Origin: Prevotella sp. UBA2850
GTDB lineage: Bacteria > Bacteroidota > Bacteroidia > Bacteroidales > Bacteroidaceae
Reading direction: 5' to 3'
Assembly: GCA_002350805.1 (NCBI GenBank)
Contig: DEFO01000042.1
Span: 1 to 25,596 of the forward strand
DNA: 25,596 nucleotides
Shown here: in pieces, positions 1-8,203 of the stretch
Layout of the letters: each line of letters starts with the position of its first letter
Position numbering within the stretch: the stretch's first letter is position 1
Program-made: the position numbers and the translations under genes
The notes under the pieces: generated by a model
The model's input: only the letters and a program-made list of their open reading frames with translations
Database searches by the model: none
Told to the model about the DNA's origin: nothing

Positions 1-1955
1 GTGTAGCTCAGACCGAAGCCGAAAGGATAGGCCACGGGCTGCTGGAAGGTGTCGAAGTAGCGATAGCCCACATAGATATCCTCGTTGTGGCGGGTGTAAT
101 CATAGCCCTGCACGCCTTCTTTCTTGTTTCCTTTTGCCTCTACGTAGTTGTAGAGCGGCATGTCGACGGGGAAGTCCTTGGTCGAGGGATGGTCGGCGGC
201 GGCAATGGGCCATGTCATGGTGAGCTTGCCGCTGGGGTTGGCCTTGCCCGTGAGGATGTCGGCAACGGTGTTGCCTCCCTCCTCGCCTGGCTGCCATGCC
301 ACGAGGATGGCATCGGGATAGTGGCTCCACGAAGCCGTCTCGATGACCGAGCCGCTGTTGATGATCACCACCACAGGCTTGCCCTGTGCATGATAGGTGT
401 TACACACATCGTAGATCATCTGTCGCTCGTCGGCAGTGAGGTTGAACTCACCCTCTATGTCGCGGTCGATGCCCTCGCCGGCCTGACGGCCGATGGTGAT
501 GATGGCAGCGTCGCTCTTCCCAGACTCACTGATGATGCACCGCTGGCTGATGGTCAGCTCAGGATATTTCTGGTCACCGAACTCCGCGCGCTGGAACCAC
601 ATGGCGGGGTCGCGGTCAGCCTCGAACTTCAGGGCGGCAAACTCGACATACTTCTGATAGATGTCGGTCAGCGTCTTGCTGGTGCCGATGCCGGCATTCT
701 TCAGTCCTTCCACCATATCTACGATATAAGGTGTGTGCACACAGCCCGAGCCGGTGCCACCGGAAAGGAAGTGATAAGAGCTGACACCAAAGAGAGCCAC
801 GGTTTCTATCTTCTGACTGCCCTCTGTCCGCCAGGGCAATGTGCCGTTGTTCTTGAGCAGCACCATGCCTTCGGCCGCCGTCTGACGGGTGATCTGGGCA
901 TGGGCTTTCAGGTCGGGCGCATTGGTGTAGGGATACTTGCGGAAGCTGGGCGTCTTAACGATGTATTCGAGCATGCGGCGCACATTACGGTCGACGTACT
1001 TGATGTCGAGGGTACCGTTCTTCACACCAGCCACAATCTCCTCGGCCTGTGCCTTCTGTCCGGGCTCCAGCAAGTCGTTGCCGGCGATCACCTCGTCGAT
1101 GGTGCTCAGGCCTTTGCGGATGCCTATCCAGTCGGTCATCACAATGCCCTTGTAGCCCCAGTCGTCGCGCAGAATCTTGGTGAGCAGGTCGTGGTTGCCC
1201 ATGGAGTACTGTCCGTTCACCTGGTTGTAGGAGGCCATGATGGTCCATGGGTTGCTCTCGCGGACGGCTATCTCGAAGCCACGCAGATAAAGCTCGCGGG
1301 CAGCGCGCTGACTGAGTTGCTCGTCGAGGCGGGTGCGCTGTGTCTCCTGTGAGTTCACCGCATAGTGCTTGGCCGACACACCGGCGCCCTGGCTCTGCAC
1401 GCCACGGATATAGGCGGCGGCAATCTTACCCGTGAGCAACGGGTCCTCGCTGTAATACTCGAAGTTACGGCCGCACAATGGGTTGCGGTGCAGGTTCATG
1501 CCCGGACCGAGAATCACGTCGCAGCGGTACTCCATGGTCTCGTTGCCGATGGCCTGTCCCACCCTATTCACCAACTCGGTGTTCCAGGTAGATGCCAGAC
1601 AGGTGCCGATGGGGAAACCGGTGGCATAATAAGTCTTCTCATCACCCTTGCGGGTAGGGTCGATGCGCACACCGGCAGGACCGTCGGTGAGCACCGTGGC
1701 AGGTATGCCCAGACGGGGAATGGCCGCCGTGGTACCGGCGGCGCCGGGCACCAGCTTGGCCTCGCTGCCAACGACAGCGGTGCTGCTGAAAAACTTGTTG
1801 GCACCACCCACCAGCAGCTGGGCTTTCTCCTCGAGGGTCATGGCACTGAGCACCTCGTCGATATTGTCGGCACGCAACTGAGGCGCGCTGGTTTGTGCCT
1901 GCAGTCCTGTGGTACAAGCGACTGCAGCGCACAAAAGCGTTGTTTTCATGTTCAT
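1..1955 (-). CDS. GH3 family beta-glucosidase, secreted, 3' end cut by the window
   Basis: Glycoside hydrolase family 3 enzyme, expected to release terminal beta-linked glucose or xylose from oligosaccharides in the periplasm or at the surface. I translated 651 codons on the minus strand. A signal peptide covers about residues 1-21 (MNMKTTLLCAAV...LQAQ). The KHYAVNSQ block at 196-203 matches the substrate-binding KHF/YxxN motif. MTDW places the catalytic nucleophile at Asp275. GEGIDRD places the probable acid/base at Glu494, as in the family members with a SGEGxDR motif. The frame is still open at base 3, so roughly the last 100 residues, normally a fibronectin III-like domain, lie outside. 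The ATG at 1955 is chosen because it overlaps the upstream stop as ATGA; another Met is two codons later. The gene is the third in a minus-strand cluster. The family is certain; the exact sugar specificity cannot be read here. Confidence 0.96.
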   Translation of the reverse strand, partial: MNMKTTLLCAAVACTTGLQAQTSAPQLRADNIDEVLSAMTLEEKAQLLVGGANKFFSSTAVVGSEAKLVPGAAGTTAAIPRLGIPATVLTDGPAGVRIDPTRKGDEKTYYATGFPIGTCLASTWNTELVNRVGQAIGNETMEYRCDVILGPGMNLHRNPLCGRNFEYYSEDPLLTGKIAAAYIRGVQSQGAGVSAKHYAVNSQETQRTRLDEQLSQRAARELYLRGFEIAVRESNPWTIMASYNQVNGQYSMGNHDLLTKILRDDWGYKGIVMTDWIGIRKGLSTIDEVIAGNDLLEPGQKAQAEEIVAGVKNGTLDIKYVDRNVRRMLEYIVKTPSFRKYPYTNAPDLKAHAQITRQTAAEGMVLLKNNGTLPWRTEGSQKIETVALFGVSSYHFLSGGTGSGCVHTPYIVDMVEGLKNAGIGTSKTLTDIYQKYVEFAALKFEADRDPAMWFQRAEFGDQKYPELTISQRCIISESGKSDAAIITIGRQAGEGIDRDIEGEFNLTADERQMIYDVCNTYHAQGKPVVVIINSGSVIETASWSHYPDAILVAWQPGEEGGNTVADILTGKANPSGKLTMTWPIAAADHPSTKDFPVDMPLYNYVEAKGNKKEGVQGYDYTRHNEDIYVGYRYFDTFQQPVAYPFGFGLSY

Positions 1956-2323
1956 TTCTTGATTCCCAGCTCGCGGGCCCAGATATCGTAGTTGTTCTTC
2001 TCGGCCTCGCGGGTCTCACCGTCGGCAATGATCACCTTCTTGGCGAAATCGTTGATAGCACGCAGGATGAGCGCTTTCTCCAACACATTGAAGCCGTCGA
2101 GGAATGCCTTGGTCTCGGCAATGACAGGATAGAGCTCGTACTGGTGGTTCAGGGTGTCGCGCACGTCGGCCTTGAGCTGCTCGTCGACATCGCCAAACTG
2201 CTCTATACCGGCAATGAATCCCTCTATAAAATCTTTCTCGCGGTCGCTATACACACCGTCGCAGTTGGCAAACATCAGACCGGTCTTGGCGGTCAGTTTT
2301 ATCACATCGAATATTTTTTCCAT
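1952..2323 (-). CDS. TerB-like small helical protein
   Basis: A 123-residue protein without a signal peptide, predicted cytoplasmic and all-helical. The acidic start (MEKIFDVIKLTAKTGLMFANCDG), the DREKDFIEGFI segment and the helix near residues 100-110 (IADGETREAEKNN) resemble the TerB/DjlA-N fold, in which acidic residues line a putative metal or partner site. Tellurite resistance itself should not be assumed, because most such proteins have other or unknown roles. Its stop overlaps the start of the GH3 gene (ATGA), which predicts translational coupling. It starts 19 bases after the QDIL-repeat gene ends. An unusually strong Shine-Dalgarno site precedes the ATG. The fold is a judgement from the residue pattern only; function is unknown. 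Confidence 0.75.
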   Translation of the reverse strand: MEKIFDVIKLTAKTGLMFANCDGVYSDREKDFIEGFIAGIEQFGDVDEQLKADVRDTLNHQYELYPVIAETKAFLDGFNVLEKALILRAINDFAKKVIIADGETREAEKNNYDIWARELGIKK

Positions 2324-2330
2324 TGTGTTT

Positions 2331-2336
2331 CCTCCT
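2331..2336 (-). promoter_or_regulatory. Strong AGGAGG ribosome binding site of the TerB-like gene
   Basis: On the minus strand the sequence reads AGGAGG, then 7 bases, then the ATG at 2323. It supports that start. A perfect anti-SD match is uncommon in Bacteroidetes, and most other genes in this window lack one. Confidence 0.75.
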
Positions 2337-2342
2337 TATTAA

Positions 2343-2894
2343 TTATTTAACCTCCTCGAACTCATCGCCGGCAGCTGCCTGCTCGTCCATGACACCGGCA
2401 CGGTTGCCGAACACGCTCTTGGCAATATTGATGATGTTGATGGCTCCAGTGGCCAGACTACCCAGTCCGCCGCCAGCCAGCACCTTACCCAGAATGTCCT
2501 GAATGTTGATGCCTCCGGCGGGAGCTTGCTCTTCCACCTCCTCCACTTCTTCTTCCACTTCAGCTTCCTCTTCCTGTACGGGAGCTTTGCCAGCACCCAG
2601 TTTGCCCAGGATATCCTGCAGGCTGATGCCTCCGCCAGCCACGGCGCCGCCCAGCTTGCCCAGAATATCTTGCAGGTTGATACCTCCAGGAGCAGCTGTC
2701 TCCTCGGCAGCCACCTCTTCCTGCTCGTCCTCGCCAGTCACGGCACTAGTGTCGAAATTGCCGTCGCCGACGCCGATTTCGTTCAGAATGTCTTGCAGCG
2801 AACCGCCTTCACTGCCCTCGCTCTGACCGGCAGCACCCCCGAGAATGGAGCCAAGGCCGGCATTCTTAATGATGTTCTCTAAAAAACTTCCCAT
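2343..2894 (-). CDS. Unrecognised protein with four QDIL-type repeats and an acidic linker
   Basis: A 183-residue protein I cannot assign to a family. Four copies of a short amphipathic unit, roughly GG-[SN]-[LI]-QDILGKLG, lie at residues 32-42, 73-83, 91-101 and 130-140. They are separated by Gly/Ala-rich hinges and by a strongly acidic linker (about 108-123, mostly Glu and Val). The N-terminus (FLENIIKNAGLGSILGG) and the C-terminal segment (about 143-163, GLGSLATGAINIINIAKSVFG) are similar glycine-flanked hydrophobic stretches. There is no signal peptide or lipobox. The layout suggests repeated helix-mediated self-assembly, membrane association or partner docking; this is inference. It is the first gene of the cluster with the TerB-like and GH3 genes and has its own TAnnTTTG box upstream. 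Length and codon use look like a genuine gene. Confidence 0.8.
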   Translation of the reverse strand: MGSFLENIIKNAGLGSILGGAAGQSEGSEGGSLQDILNEIGVGDGNFDTSAVTGEDEQEEVAAEETAAPGGINLQDILGKLGGAVAGGGISLQDILGKLGAGKAPVQEEEAEVEEEVEEVEEQAPAGGINIQDILGKVLAGGGLGSLATGAINIINIAKSVFGNRAGVMDEQAAAGDEFEEVK

Positions 2895-2929
2895 AGATTT
2901 AGTGTTTAGTTATACATGAAAGATTTTTG

Positions 2930-2937
2930 CAAAAATA
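2930..2937 (-). promoter_or_regulatory. Candidate -7 box for the QDIL-repeat/TerB/GH3 cluster
   Basis: On the minus strand the bases read TATTTTTG, matching the Bacteroidetes -7 consensus TAnnTTTG, 35 bases upstream of the start codon at 2894. I see no clear TTTG at the -33 position, so this is a moderate call. Confidence 0.5.
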
Positions 2938-2945
2938 GCAAAATA

Positions 2946-2977
2946 TTTGGATAATACCTAATAAAATAGTAATTTTG
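2946..2977 (+). promoter_or_regulatory. Promoter of gpmI
   Basis: TTTG at 2946-2949 is followed after 20 bases by TAATTTTG at 2970-2977, a full match to the Bacteroidetes housekeeping pattern TTTG-N19to23-TAnnTTTG. The gpmI ATG is at 3017. It lies back to back with the promoter of the divergent minus-strand cluster. Confidence 0.75.
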
Positions 2978-3016
2978 CACGCTGAAAAGTCGATTTTTTA
3001 ATTATTAGTATTTTTT

Positions 3017-4543
3017 ATGGCAAAGAAAGCATTGTTGATGATCCTCGACGGATGGGGCATCGGAAAACGAGGTAAGGGCGACGTGATTTACAATACTCCA
3101 ACTCCTTATCTTGACTATTTAACAGCAGTTAGTGCACACGCTCAGTTGCAGGCCAGCGGCGAAGACGTGGGTCTTCCCGACGGACAGATGGGCAACTCGG
3201 AGGTGGGACACCTCAATATCGGTGCCGGACGCATTGTTTATCAGGACCTTGTGAAAATCAACCGCGCCTGCAAGGACGGCTCTATCATGGAGAACCCGCA
3301 GGTGAAGGCCGCCTATAGCTACGCCAAGGAGCAGGGCAAGAAGCTCCACCTGATGGGACTGACCTCCGACGGTGGCGTGCACTCAAGCCTCGACCATCTG
3401 TTCAAACTTATCGAGGTGGGTAAGGCCTACGGACTAAAAGACCAGACCTTCGTCCACTGCTTCATGGACGGTCGCGACACCGACCCGAAGAGCGGTAAGG
3501 GATTCATCCAGCAAGTGAGCGATGTATGTGCCCAGAACGACGCACATATTGCCAGCATCGTGGGCCGCTTCTATGCCATGGACCGCGACAAGCGCTGGGA
3601 GCGTGTGAAAGAGGCTTACGACCTGCTCGTGAAGGGTGAGGGCAAGCAGAGCACCGACATGGTGCAGGCCATGCAGGAGAGCTACGACGAGGGTGTCACC
3701 GACGAGTTCATCAAGCCTATCAACAACGCTGCCGTCAACGGACTCATTGAGGAGGGCGACGTCATCATCTTCATCAATTTCCGCAACGACCGCGCCAAGG
3801 AGCTCACCATCGTGCTCACCCAGCAGGATATGCCCGAGCAGGGCATGCAGACCATCCCCGGCCTGCAATACTATTGCATGACTCCCTACGACGCCTCGTT
3901 CACTGGCGTGCACATCCTCTTCCCGAAAGAGAATGTGGAGGACACACTGGGCGAGTATCTCTCGCGTCAGGGCAAGCGCCAGCTGCACACCGCCGAGACC
4001 GAGAAATATGCCCACGTCACCTTCTTCTTCAACGGCGGACGCGAGGCTCCCTTCGAGGGCGAGGACCGCATCCTGGTGCCCAGTCCGAAGGTGGCTACCT
4101 ACGACCTGAAGCCCGAGATGTCGGCCTATGAGGTGAAAGACAAGCTGGTGGGTGCCATCAACACTCAGGAGTACGACTTCATCGTGGTGAACTTCGCCAA
4201 CGGCGACATGGTGGGCCATACGGGTGTCTACAATGCCATTGCCAAGGCCGTATGGGCCGTCGACAACTGCGTACGCGAGGTCATCGAGACTGCCAAGAAG
4301 AACGATTATGAGGCCATTATCATTGCCGACCACGGTAATGCCGACAATGCCATCAACCCCGACGGCACTCCCAACACGGCCCACTCGCTCAACCCTGTGC
4401 CCTTCATCTATGTCACCGACAACAACTCGGCCACTGTGAAGGACGGCCGCCTGGCCGACGTGGCTCCCTCTATCCTGCACATCATGGGTCTGGAGCAGCC
4501 CGCCGACATGACCGGCGAGAACCTCATCTCGGACAACAGATAA
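3017..4543 (+). CDS. gpmI: 2,3-bisphosphoglycerate-independent phosphoglycerate mutase
   Basis: Interconverts 3- and 2-phosphoglycerate in glycolysis and gluconeogenesis through a phosphoserine intermediate, using two Mn2+ ions; cytoplasmic. The 508-residue length is normal for the family. Visible motifs are the N-terminal metal site LDGWG with Asp11, the phosphorylated Ser61 in GNSEVGH, His122 in SDGGVHS, the substrate-binding DGRD at 151-154, and the C-terminal metal-site residues Asp438/His439 (ADHGNADN) and His456 (TAHS). It is a single-gene unit with its own promoter and a terminator about 30 bases downstream. Nothing is missing or disrupted. The neighbouring genes are unrelated, so this is a housekeeping island between two accessory clusters. 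Confidence 0.99.
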   Translation: MAKKALLMILDGWGIGKRGKGDVIYNTPTPYLDYLTAVSAHAQLQASGEDVGLPDGQMGNSEVGHLNIGAGRIVYQDLVKINRACKDGSIMENPQVKAAYSYAKEQGKKLHLMGLTSDGGVHSSLDHLFKLIEVGKAYGLKDQTFVHCFMDGRDTDPKSGKGFIQQVSDVCAQNDAHIASIVGRFYAMDRDKRWERVKEAYDLLVKGEGKQSTDMVQAMQESYDEGVTDEFIKPINNAAVNGLIEEGDVIIFINFRNDRAKELTIVLTQQDMPEQGMQTIPGLQYYCMTPYDASFTGVHILFPKENVEDTLGEYLSRQGKRQLHTAETEKYAHVTFFFNGGREAPFEGEDRILVPSPKVATYDLKPEMSAYEVKDKLVGAINTQEYDFIVVNFANGDMVGHTGVYNAIAKAVWAVDNCVREVIETAKKNDYEAIIIADHGNADNAINPDGTPNTAHSLNPVPFIYVTDNNSATVKDGRLADVAPSILHIMGLEQPADMTGENLISDNR

Positions 4544-4570
4544 GCTGAAGAGCTAAGATTGCCATCAAAT

Positions 4571-4614
4571 AAAGAAAAATCGGGAATGCCAGTCGGCATT
4601 CCCGATTCTTCTTT
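4571..4614. terminator. Bidirectional terminator between gpmI and the tlpA-like genes
   Basis: ATCGGGAATGCC (4579-4590) pairs perfectly with GGCATTCCCGAT (4595-4606) around an AGTC loop. The outer A-rich (4571-4578) and T-rich (4607-4614) flanks also pair, with one mismatch. This supplies a U-run in both directions, so it can end both convergent transcription units. Confidence 0.9.
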
Positions 4615-4635
4615 ACCAAAAGACACTCCGAATTT

Positions 4636-5523
4636 TTAAAAACCGAAGATCTCCTTCAGCTTGTCATCAAGCGTCTTGTCATCCACTTGGCCGATGATTT
4701 TTCCCTCGCGGTCGATGAGATACTTGGTGGGCAAGAAGTGGACGGCATATTTCTCACCGATGTCCTCACTCTTGTCATAGCCAGTCATCTTGCCGTTGGC
4801 ATCTTTCAGTTCTTTCAGGCCGCTCAACAGATGGTGGTATTTCTTGATACCGTCCTGCTCAATGGCTTTCAGCGCTGCGTTGGGGTTGCTGTCGTCAGAG
4901 GCTATATACACCACATCGAAACCCTTCTTGCGGTATTTCTCATAAAGAGCCTTCACATGCGGGTTGCTGGCACGACAGGGTTTGCACCACGAGGCCCAGA
5001 AGTCGAGCAGCACCACCTTACCCTTCAAGGAAGAAAGGCTGAACGGCTTTCCCGTCATCAGGTCGTTCCCCGTAAAGTCGGGTGCCGGATTGCCCGGATT
5101 CACACGGTCCAGTGTTGCTATTTCCGCAGCAATCTCTTTAGCAGAGGTCGTCTGCTTGGCGGTCTCATCCAACTTGCTGAAAGCTTCTTTCAACTTATCG
5201 AGCGGCATGTGTCCCAGTTCGGTACGCAAGAAACTAGCAGTAAGAGCCGTAGAGGGATACTGCTTCATATATTCGTTCTGCCGTTTCAGATACGTCTTCC
5301 TCAAGGGTTCCATCAGCGCATTCACCGAGTCACGGTTGTTGGTCTCATAGTAAGCCTTGTTCAGTTCCATCATGCGCGGCAAGATGTCGCCCATGCCAGC
5401 CATAAAGGCGTTATACTGATCCATCTGGATCTTGTCTGCCGGCGACAGCTCTTGCTGCTGCGGCTGAGCCATGGCACTCATCGTAAAGAGAGCGAAGGCA
5501 AATAAAATAATTGTTCTTCTCAT
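4636..5523 (-). CDS. TlpA-like thioredoxin-fold protein, distal tandem copy
   Basis: Secreted or periplasmic thiol-disulfide protein of 295 residues. The signal peptide is about 1-20 (MRRTIILFAFALFTMSAMAQ). An alpha-helical N-terminal domain (about 25-140) precedes an AhpC/TSA-TlpA-type thioredoxin domain (about 143-295). The active site WCKPC has Cys180 and Cys183, and a cis-Pro lies in the HFLPTKYLID segment. Such proteins usually reduce or isomerise disulfides in exported proteins. It is the last gene of the six-gene operon and ends before a strong terminator. It is a close paralogue of the next gene upstream, with the same length and aligned motifs throughout. The native partner cannot be read from the sequence. 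Confidence 0.93.
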   Translation of the reverse strand: MRRTIILFAFALFTMSAMAQPQQQELSPADKIQMDQYNAFMAGMGDILPRMMELNKAYYETNNRDSVNALMEPLRKTYLKRQNEYMKQYPSTALTASFLRTELGHMPLDKLKEAFSKLDETAKQTTSAKEIAAEIATLDRVNPGNPAPDFTGNDLMTGKPFSLSSLKGKVVLLDFWASWCKPCRASNPHVKALYEKYRKKGFDVVYIASDDSNPNAALKAIEQDGIKKYHHLLSGLKELKDANGKMTGYDKSEDIGEKYAVHFLPTKYLIDREGKIIGQVDDKTLDDKLKEIFGF

Positions 5524-5538
5524 AAGTTACAGTACATA

Positions 5539-5577
5539 ATTGGGGACAGGTCTCGCTTTGACGGATCTGTCCCCAAT
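5539..5577. repeat. Palindromic REP-like hairpin between the two tlpA-like genes
   Basis: ATTGGGGACAG (5539-5549) is the exact reverse complement of CTGTCCCCAAT (5567-5577). Four further pairs, two of them G-U, continue inward. It fills most of the 67-base gap between the tandem genes. Neither side has a T-run, so it is unlike a simple terminator. Its form resembles REP palindromes mobilised by IS200-like (RAYT) transposases, but only one copy is present here. Confidence 0.6.
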
Positions 5578-5590
5578 GGAGAATGATTAT

Positions 5591-6478
5591 TTAAAATCCG
5601 AAGATCTCCTTCAGCTTGGCGTCGAGTTCCTCATCGTTCACCTTGCCGATGATCTTTCCCTCACGGTCGATGAGGTATTTGGTGGGCAGGAAGTGGATGG
5701 CATACTGCTCGCTCACATCCTCGCTCTTGTCGTAGCCAGTCATCTTGCCATTGGCATCCTTTAAGGTTTTCAAGCCACGCAACACGTGATGGTACTTCCT
5801 GATACCATCCTGATCGATGGCTTTCAAAGCTTCCTCAGGACGACTGTCGTTGTCGGCCACATACACCACGTCGAAGCCCTTCTTGCGATATTTCTCGTAG
5901 AGAGCCTTCACGTGCGGGTTGCTCTTGCGGCAGGGCACACACCAAGAGGCCCAGAAGTCGAGCAGCACCACCTTGCCTTTCAGCGAAGAGAGGGCGAAGG
6001 GCTTGCCCGTCACGAGGTCGTTCTTGGCAATCTCGGGAGCGGGATTGCCGGGAGCCACACGGTCGAGCGTGGCAATCTCGGCAGCAATCTCCTTGCCGGC
6101 AGAGGTCTGTTTGGCCGTCTCATCCAGCTTGTTGTATGCCTCTTTCAGCTGCTCAAGCGTCATCCTTCCTGTGTTCATACACAGGAAGTTGGCTGCCAGC
6201 GCCGTAGAAGGATATTTCTTCACATAGTCCGTCATACGCTCCAGATAAATCTTTCGATAGGGTTCCATCAGCCGAGACACAGAGTCGCGGTTGCTCGTCT
6301 GGTAATAAAGCTTATTATATTGCTCCAACTTCTCCATCACATCGCCCATACCGGCGAGGAAAGCATTCTGCTGATCCATCATAATCTTGTCTGCTGCCGA
6401 CAGCTCCCGCTGCTGACGCTGAGCCATGGCACTCACCGTAAGGAGTGCCATGGCAGCTATCATCAATAGTTTTCTCAT
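5591..6478 (-). CDS. TlpA-like thioredoxin-fold protein, proximal tandem copy
   Basis: Same architecture as the neighbouring paralogue: signal peptide about 1-20, helical N-terminal domain, then a TlpA-type thioredoxin domain with WCVPC (Cys180, Cys183). Both proteins have 295 residues and every motif falls at the same position, so they arose by a local tandem duplication. Differences are spread along the protein: this copy has Val rather than Lys between the active-site cysteines, and an extra cysteine at residue 100. The active-site dipeptide tunes redox potential, so the two may differ in oxidising or reducing strength; that is inference. It is the fifth gene of the Sus-like operon, 23 bases after the PKD-like gene. 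Confidence 0.93.
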   Translation of the reverse strand: MRKLLMIAAMALLTVSAMAQRQQRELSAADKIMMDQQNAFLAGMGDVMEKLEQYNKLYYQTSNRDSVSRLMEPYRKIYLERMTDYVKKYPSTALAANFLCMNTGRMTLEQLKEAYNKLDETAKQTSAGKEIAAEIATLDRVAPGNPAPEIAKNDLVTGKPFALSSLKGKVVLLDFWASWCVPCRKSNPHVKALYEKYRKKGFDVVYVADNDSRPEEALKAIDQDGIRKYHHVLRGLKTLKDANGKMTGYDKSEDVSEQYAIHFLPTKYLIDREGKIIGKVNDEELDAKLKEIFGF

Positions 6479-6501
6479 TGTTTGTTTCTGTTTTTTTACC
6501 T

Positions 6502-8163
6502 TTAAATAGAGCGCTCACGATAGAGGATATCTACAATCTTTCCAAAGCCCGTATACTGCTCACCCTTGGTAACGGTGCTGTTCACACCATCGACATCGAA
6601 GAAGGTCACTTTACCGCCACTGGTGGTGTTGCCATCGCATGTGCATACGATGAGACGGTACTGCTGGTTCATGAACTCCTCGCTCTGATTGGCCAATTTG
6701 TTGTAGTTGGGGATGAGATAGAGGTTGAACTTCAGCTTGGTGATCTCCTCGCCATTGCCCAGTCCGGTGTTCATCTCCTTGGTGACGCGTGTACCTAGGT
6801 TGTAGCAATAAAGCTTGCTACCTACGCTATAGAACAAGAGCGGGAAACGGGTGTCGAAGGCAAACTGTGTGGCCTGATCGAAACCGGGTGCATCAACATC
6901 TGGAATATAGAGTTCCTGGGCATAGGTGGCACCACCGAGGTTGATACCGTAGATAGAGCGCTTGCCCGTGGCGGGATCTTGCAGAATGGTATATACCAGT
7001 CCGTTGGAGCGGCGTGTAGACTGCATGTAGACGAAGTCTTTACCAGTGGTGTAAGAGAACAGGTTCACCTCATCATGACCTGGATCAGGAATCACATTCA
7101 GCTGCAGACGGTCTAAGGTTCCGTCAAAGATCAGGAAACGGCGGTTGTCGATATCGTAGAACAACATGTACTCGCCATAGCTGCTATTCCACGGACGCAT
7201 CCAACTGTAGCCGCAATAGGGAGCCACACGGAACTGTGCGCCAGTACCTTCTGTCGTGGTGTTGATGGGAGTAGAGAAGGCAGCACCATAGGTTCCACTG
7301 GTGTAGGCATAGGCATTGCCGTTCTCACCGAAGCATACCATATAGCGGGTTGTCCAGTCGTAATACGGTCCGGCAAAGTTCTCCTGTTTGATGATAGTCT
7401 CGCCCGGATCGAAAGCAAAATGCATAGAGTTGAAATCCCATTCGGGGTTCGACTCTAATGACTCTGTGTCGAGGTCATATGAGCCCTCACGGGTGAAGAG
7501 ATAAGCCTCATCGCCAGGATTAGCATCCTTCGTGAAGAGAAGCACGCTCGTGGCATGATGCAAGGTGGGCAGGCCTTGTGCCAGATCTTTGGCCACCACT
7601 GTCTTTGTGCTTGAGATTTTGGAGATCATGTCGAGACGTACACGCTCCTCGGCACCTTCGTTGCAGAGCACGAGCCATCCCTCATAGGTGGTAGAGCCCA
7701 CATTGATCTGATACTGCTTGGAGGTCACCGCGCCATTGCGATTGTCGGTGATGGTCACCCACAACAGATAGGCACCGGTAGAGAAATCGGCGGGATAGTC
7801 AATGTCGAATCCCGACTTGGGCGTAATGTCGAGCCACGCGAGAGCTTTCTGCGCAACGCTGTCGACGGCCATAGAGCCCATACCCTTGTGTCCGATGCGG
7901 TATTGCACGGTGTAGTTGGAATCACCGGGTTTGATTTCTCCATCCACTGACGAGATAAATCTGGGCGATAACTTGATATTCTCTACGTGACCGAGCACCT
8001 CTGTGAGCTCAGGGATGCCCTCGATGGTAATCTCAGCCAGTTCAGTGTAGTCGTAGCTGCCATCGTCGTTGACGCACGATGCCAGGAAACAAGAGGCAAA
8101 GAGCAGCAGACTGGCCAATGCCCCTCCGGCAACTTTCACCTTATTAATAATATGTTGTTTCAT
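6502..8163 (-). CDS. PKD-like family lipoprotein
   Basis: A 553-residue outer-membrane lipoprotein of the PKD-like family that often follows SusC/SusD and DUF4843 genes in Bacteroidetes. The N-terminus carries a lipoprotein signal with FLASC; Cys30 fits the lipobox best, and Cys25 is an alternative. Residues about 40-155 hold an immunoglobulin/PKD-like region ending in the typical YLLWVTITDNRNGAVTS strand. The rest (about 160-553) is beta-rich, with repeated Trp/Tyr-containing strands that look like a propeller-type domain. No catalytic motif is visible, so a binding role on the cell surface is more likely than an enzymatic one. It is the fourth operon gene. Family membership is confident; the ligand is unknown. 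Confidence 0.85.
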   Translation of the reverse strand: MKQHIINKVKVAGGALASLLLFASCFLASCVNDDGSYDYTELAEITIEGIPELTEVLGHVENIKLSPRFISSVDGEIKPGDSNYTVQYRIGHKGMGSMAVDSVAQKALAWLDITPKSGFDIDYPADFSTGAYLLWVTITDNRNGAVTSKQYQINVGSTTYEGWLVLCNEGAEERVRLDMISKISSTKTVVAKDLAQGLPTLHHATSVLLFTKDANPGDEAYLFTREGSYDLDTESLESNPEWDFNSMHFAFDPGETIIKQENFAGPYYDWTTRYMVCFGENGNAYAYTSGTYGAAFSTPINTTTEGTGAQFRVAPYCGYSWMRPWNSSYGEYMLFYDIDNRRFLIFDGTLDRLQLNVIPDPGHDEVNLFSYTTGKDFVYMQSTRRSNGLVYTILQDPATGKRSIYGINLGGATYAQELYIPDVDAPGFDQATQFAFDTRFPLLFYSVGSKLYCYNLGTRVTKEMNTGLGNGEEITKLKFNLYLIPNYNKLANQSEEFMNQQYRLIVCTCDGNTTSGGKVTFFDVDGVNSTVTKGEQYTGFGKIVDILYRERSI

Positions 8164-8203
8164 ATACTTTCTGTTTTATTTTTAGATTACTAATCAATAC
8201 CTA

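Noticed and set aside
87..1991. Long plus-strand frames of 421 and 208 codons
   Set aside because: They lie opposite the GH3 gene, whose minus-strand translation carries a signal peptide and all catalytic motifs. The plus frames have no recognisable features.
3434..4480. Minus-strand frame of 348 codons
   Set aside because: Antisense to gpmI, whose active-site residues are all present.
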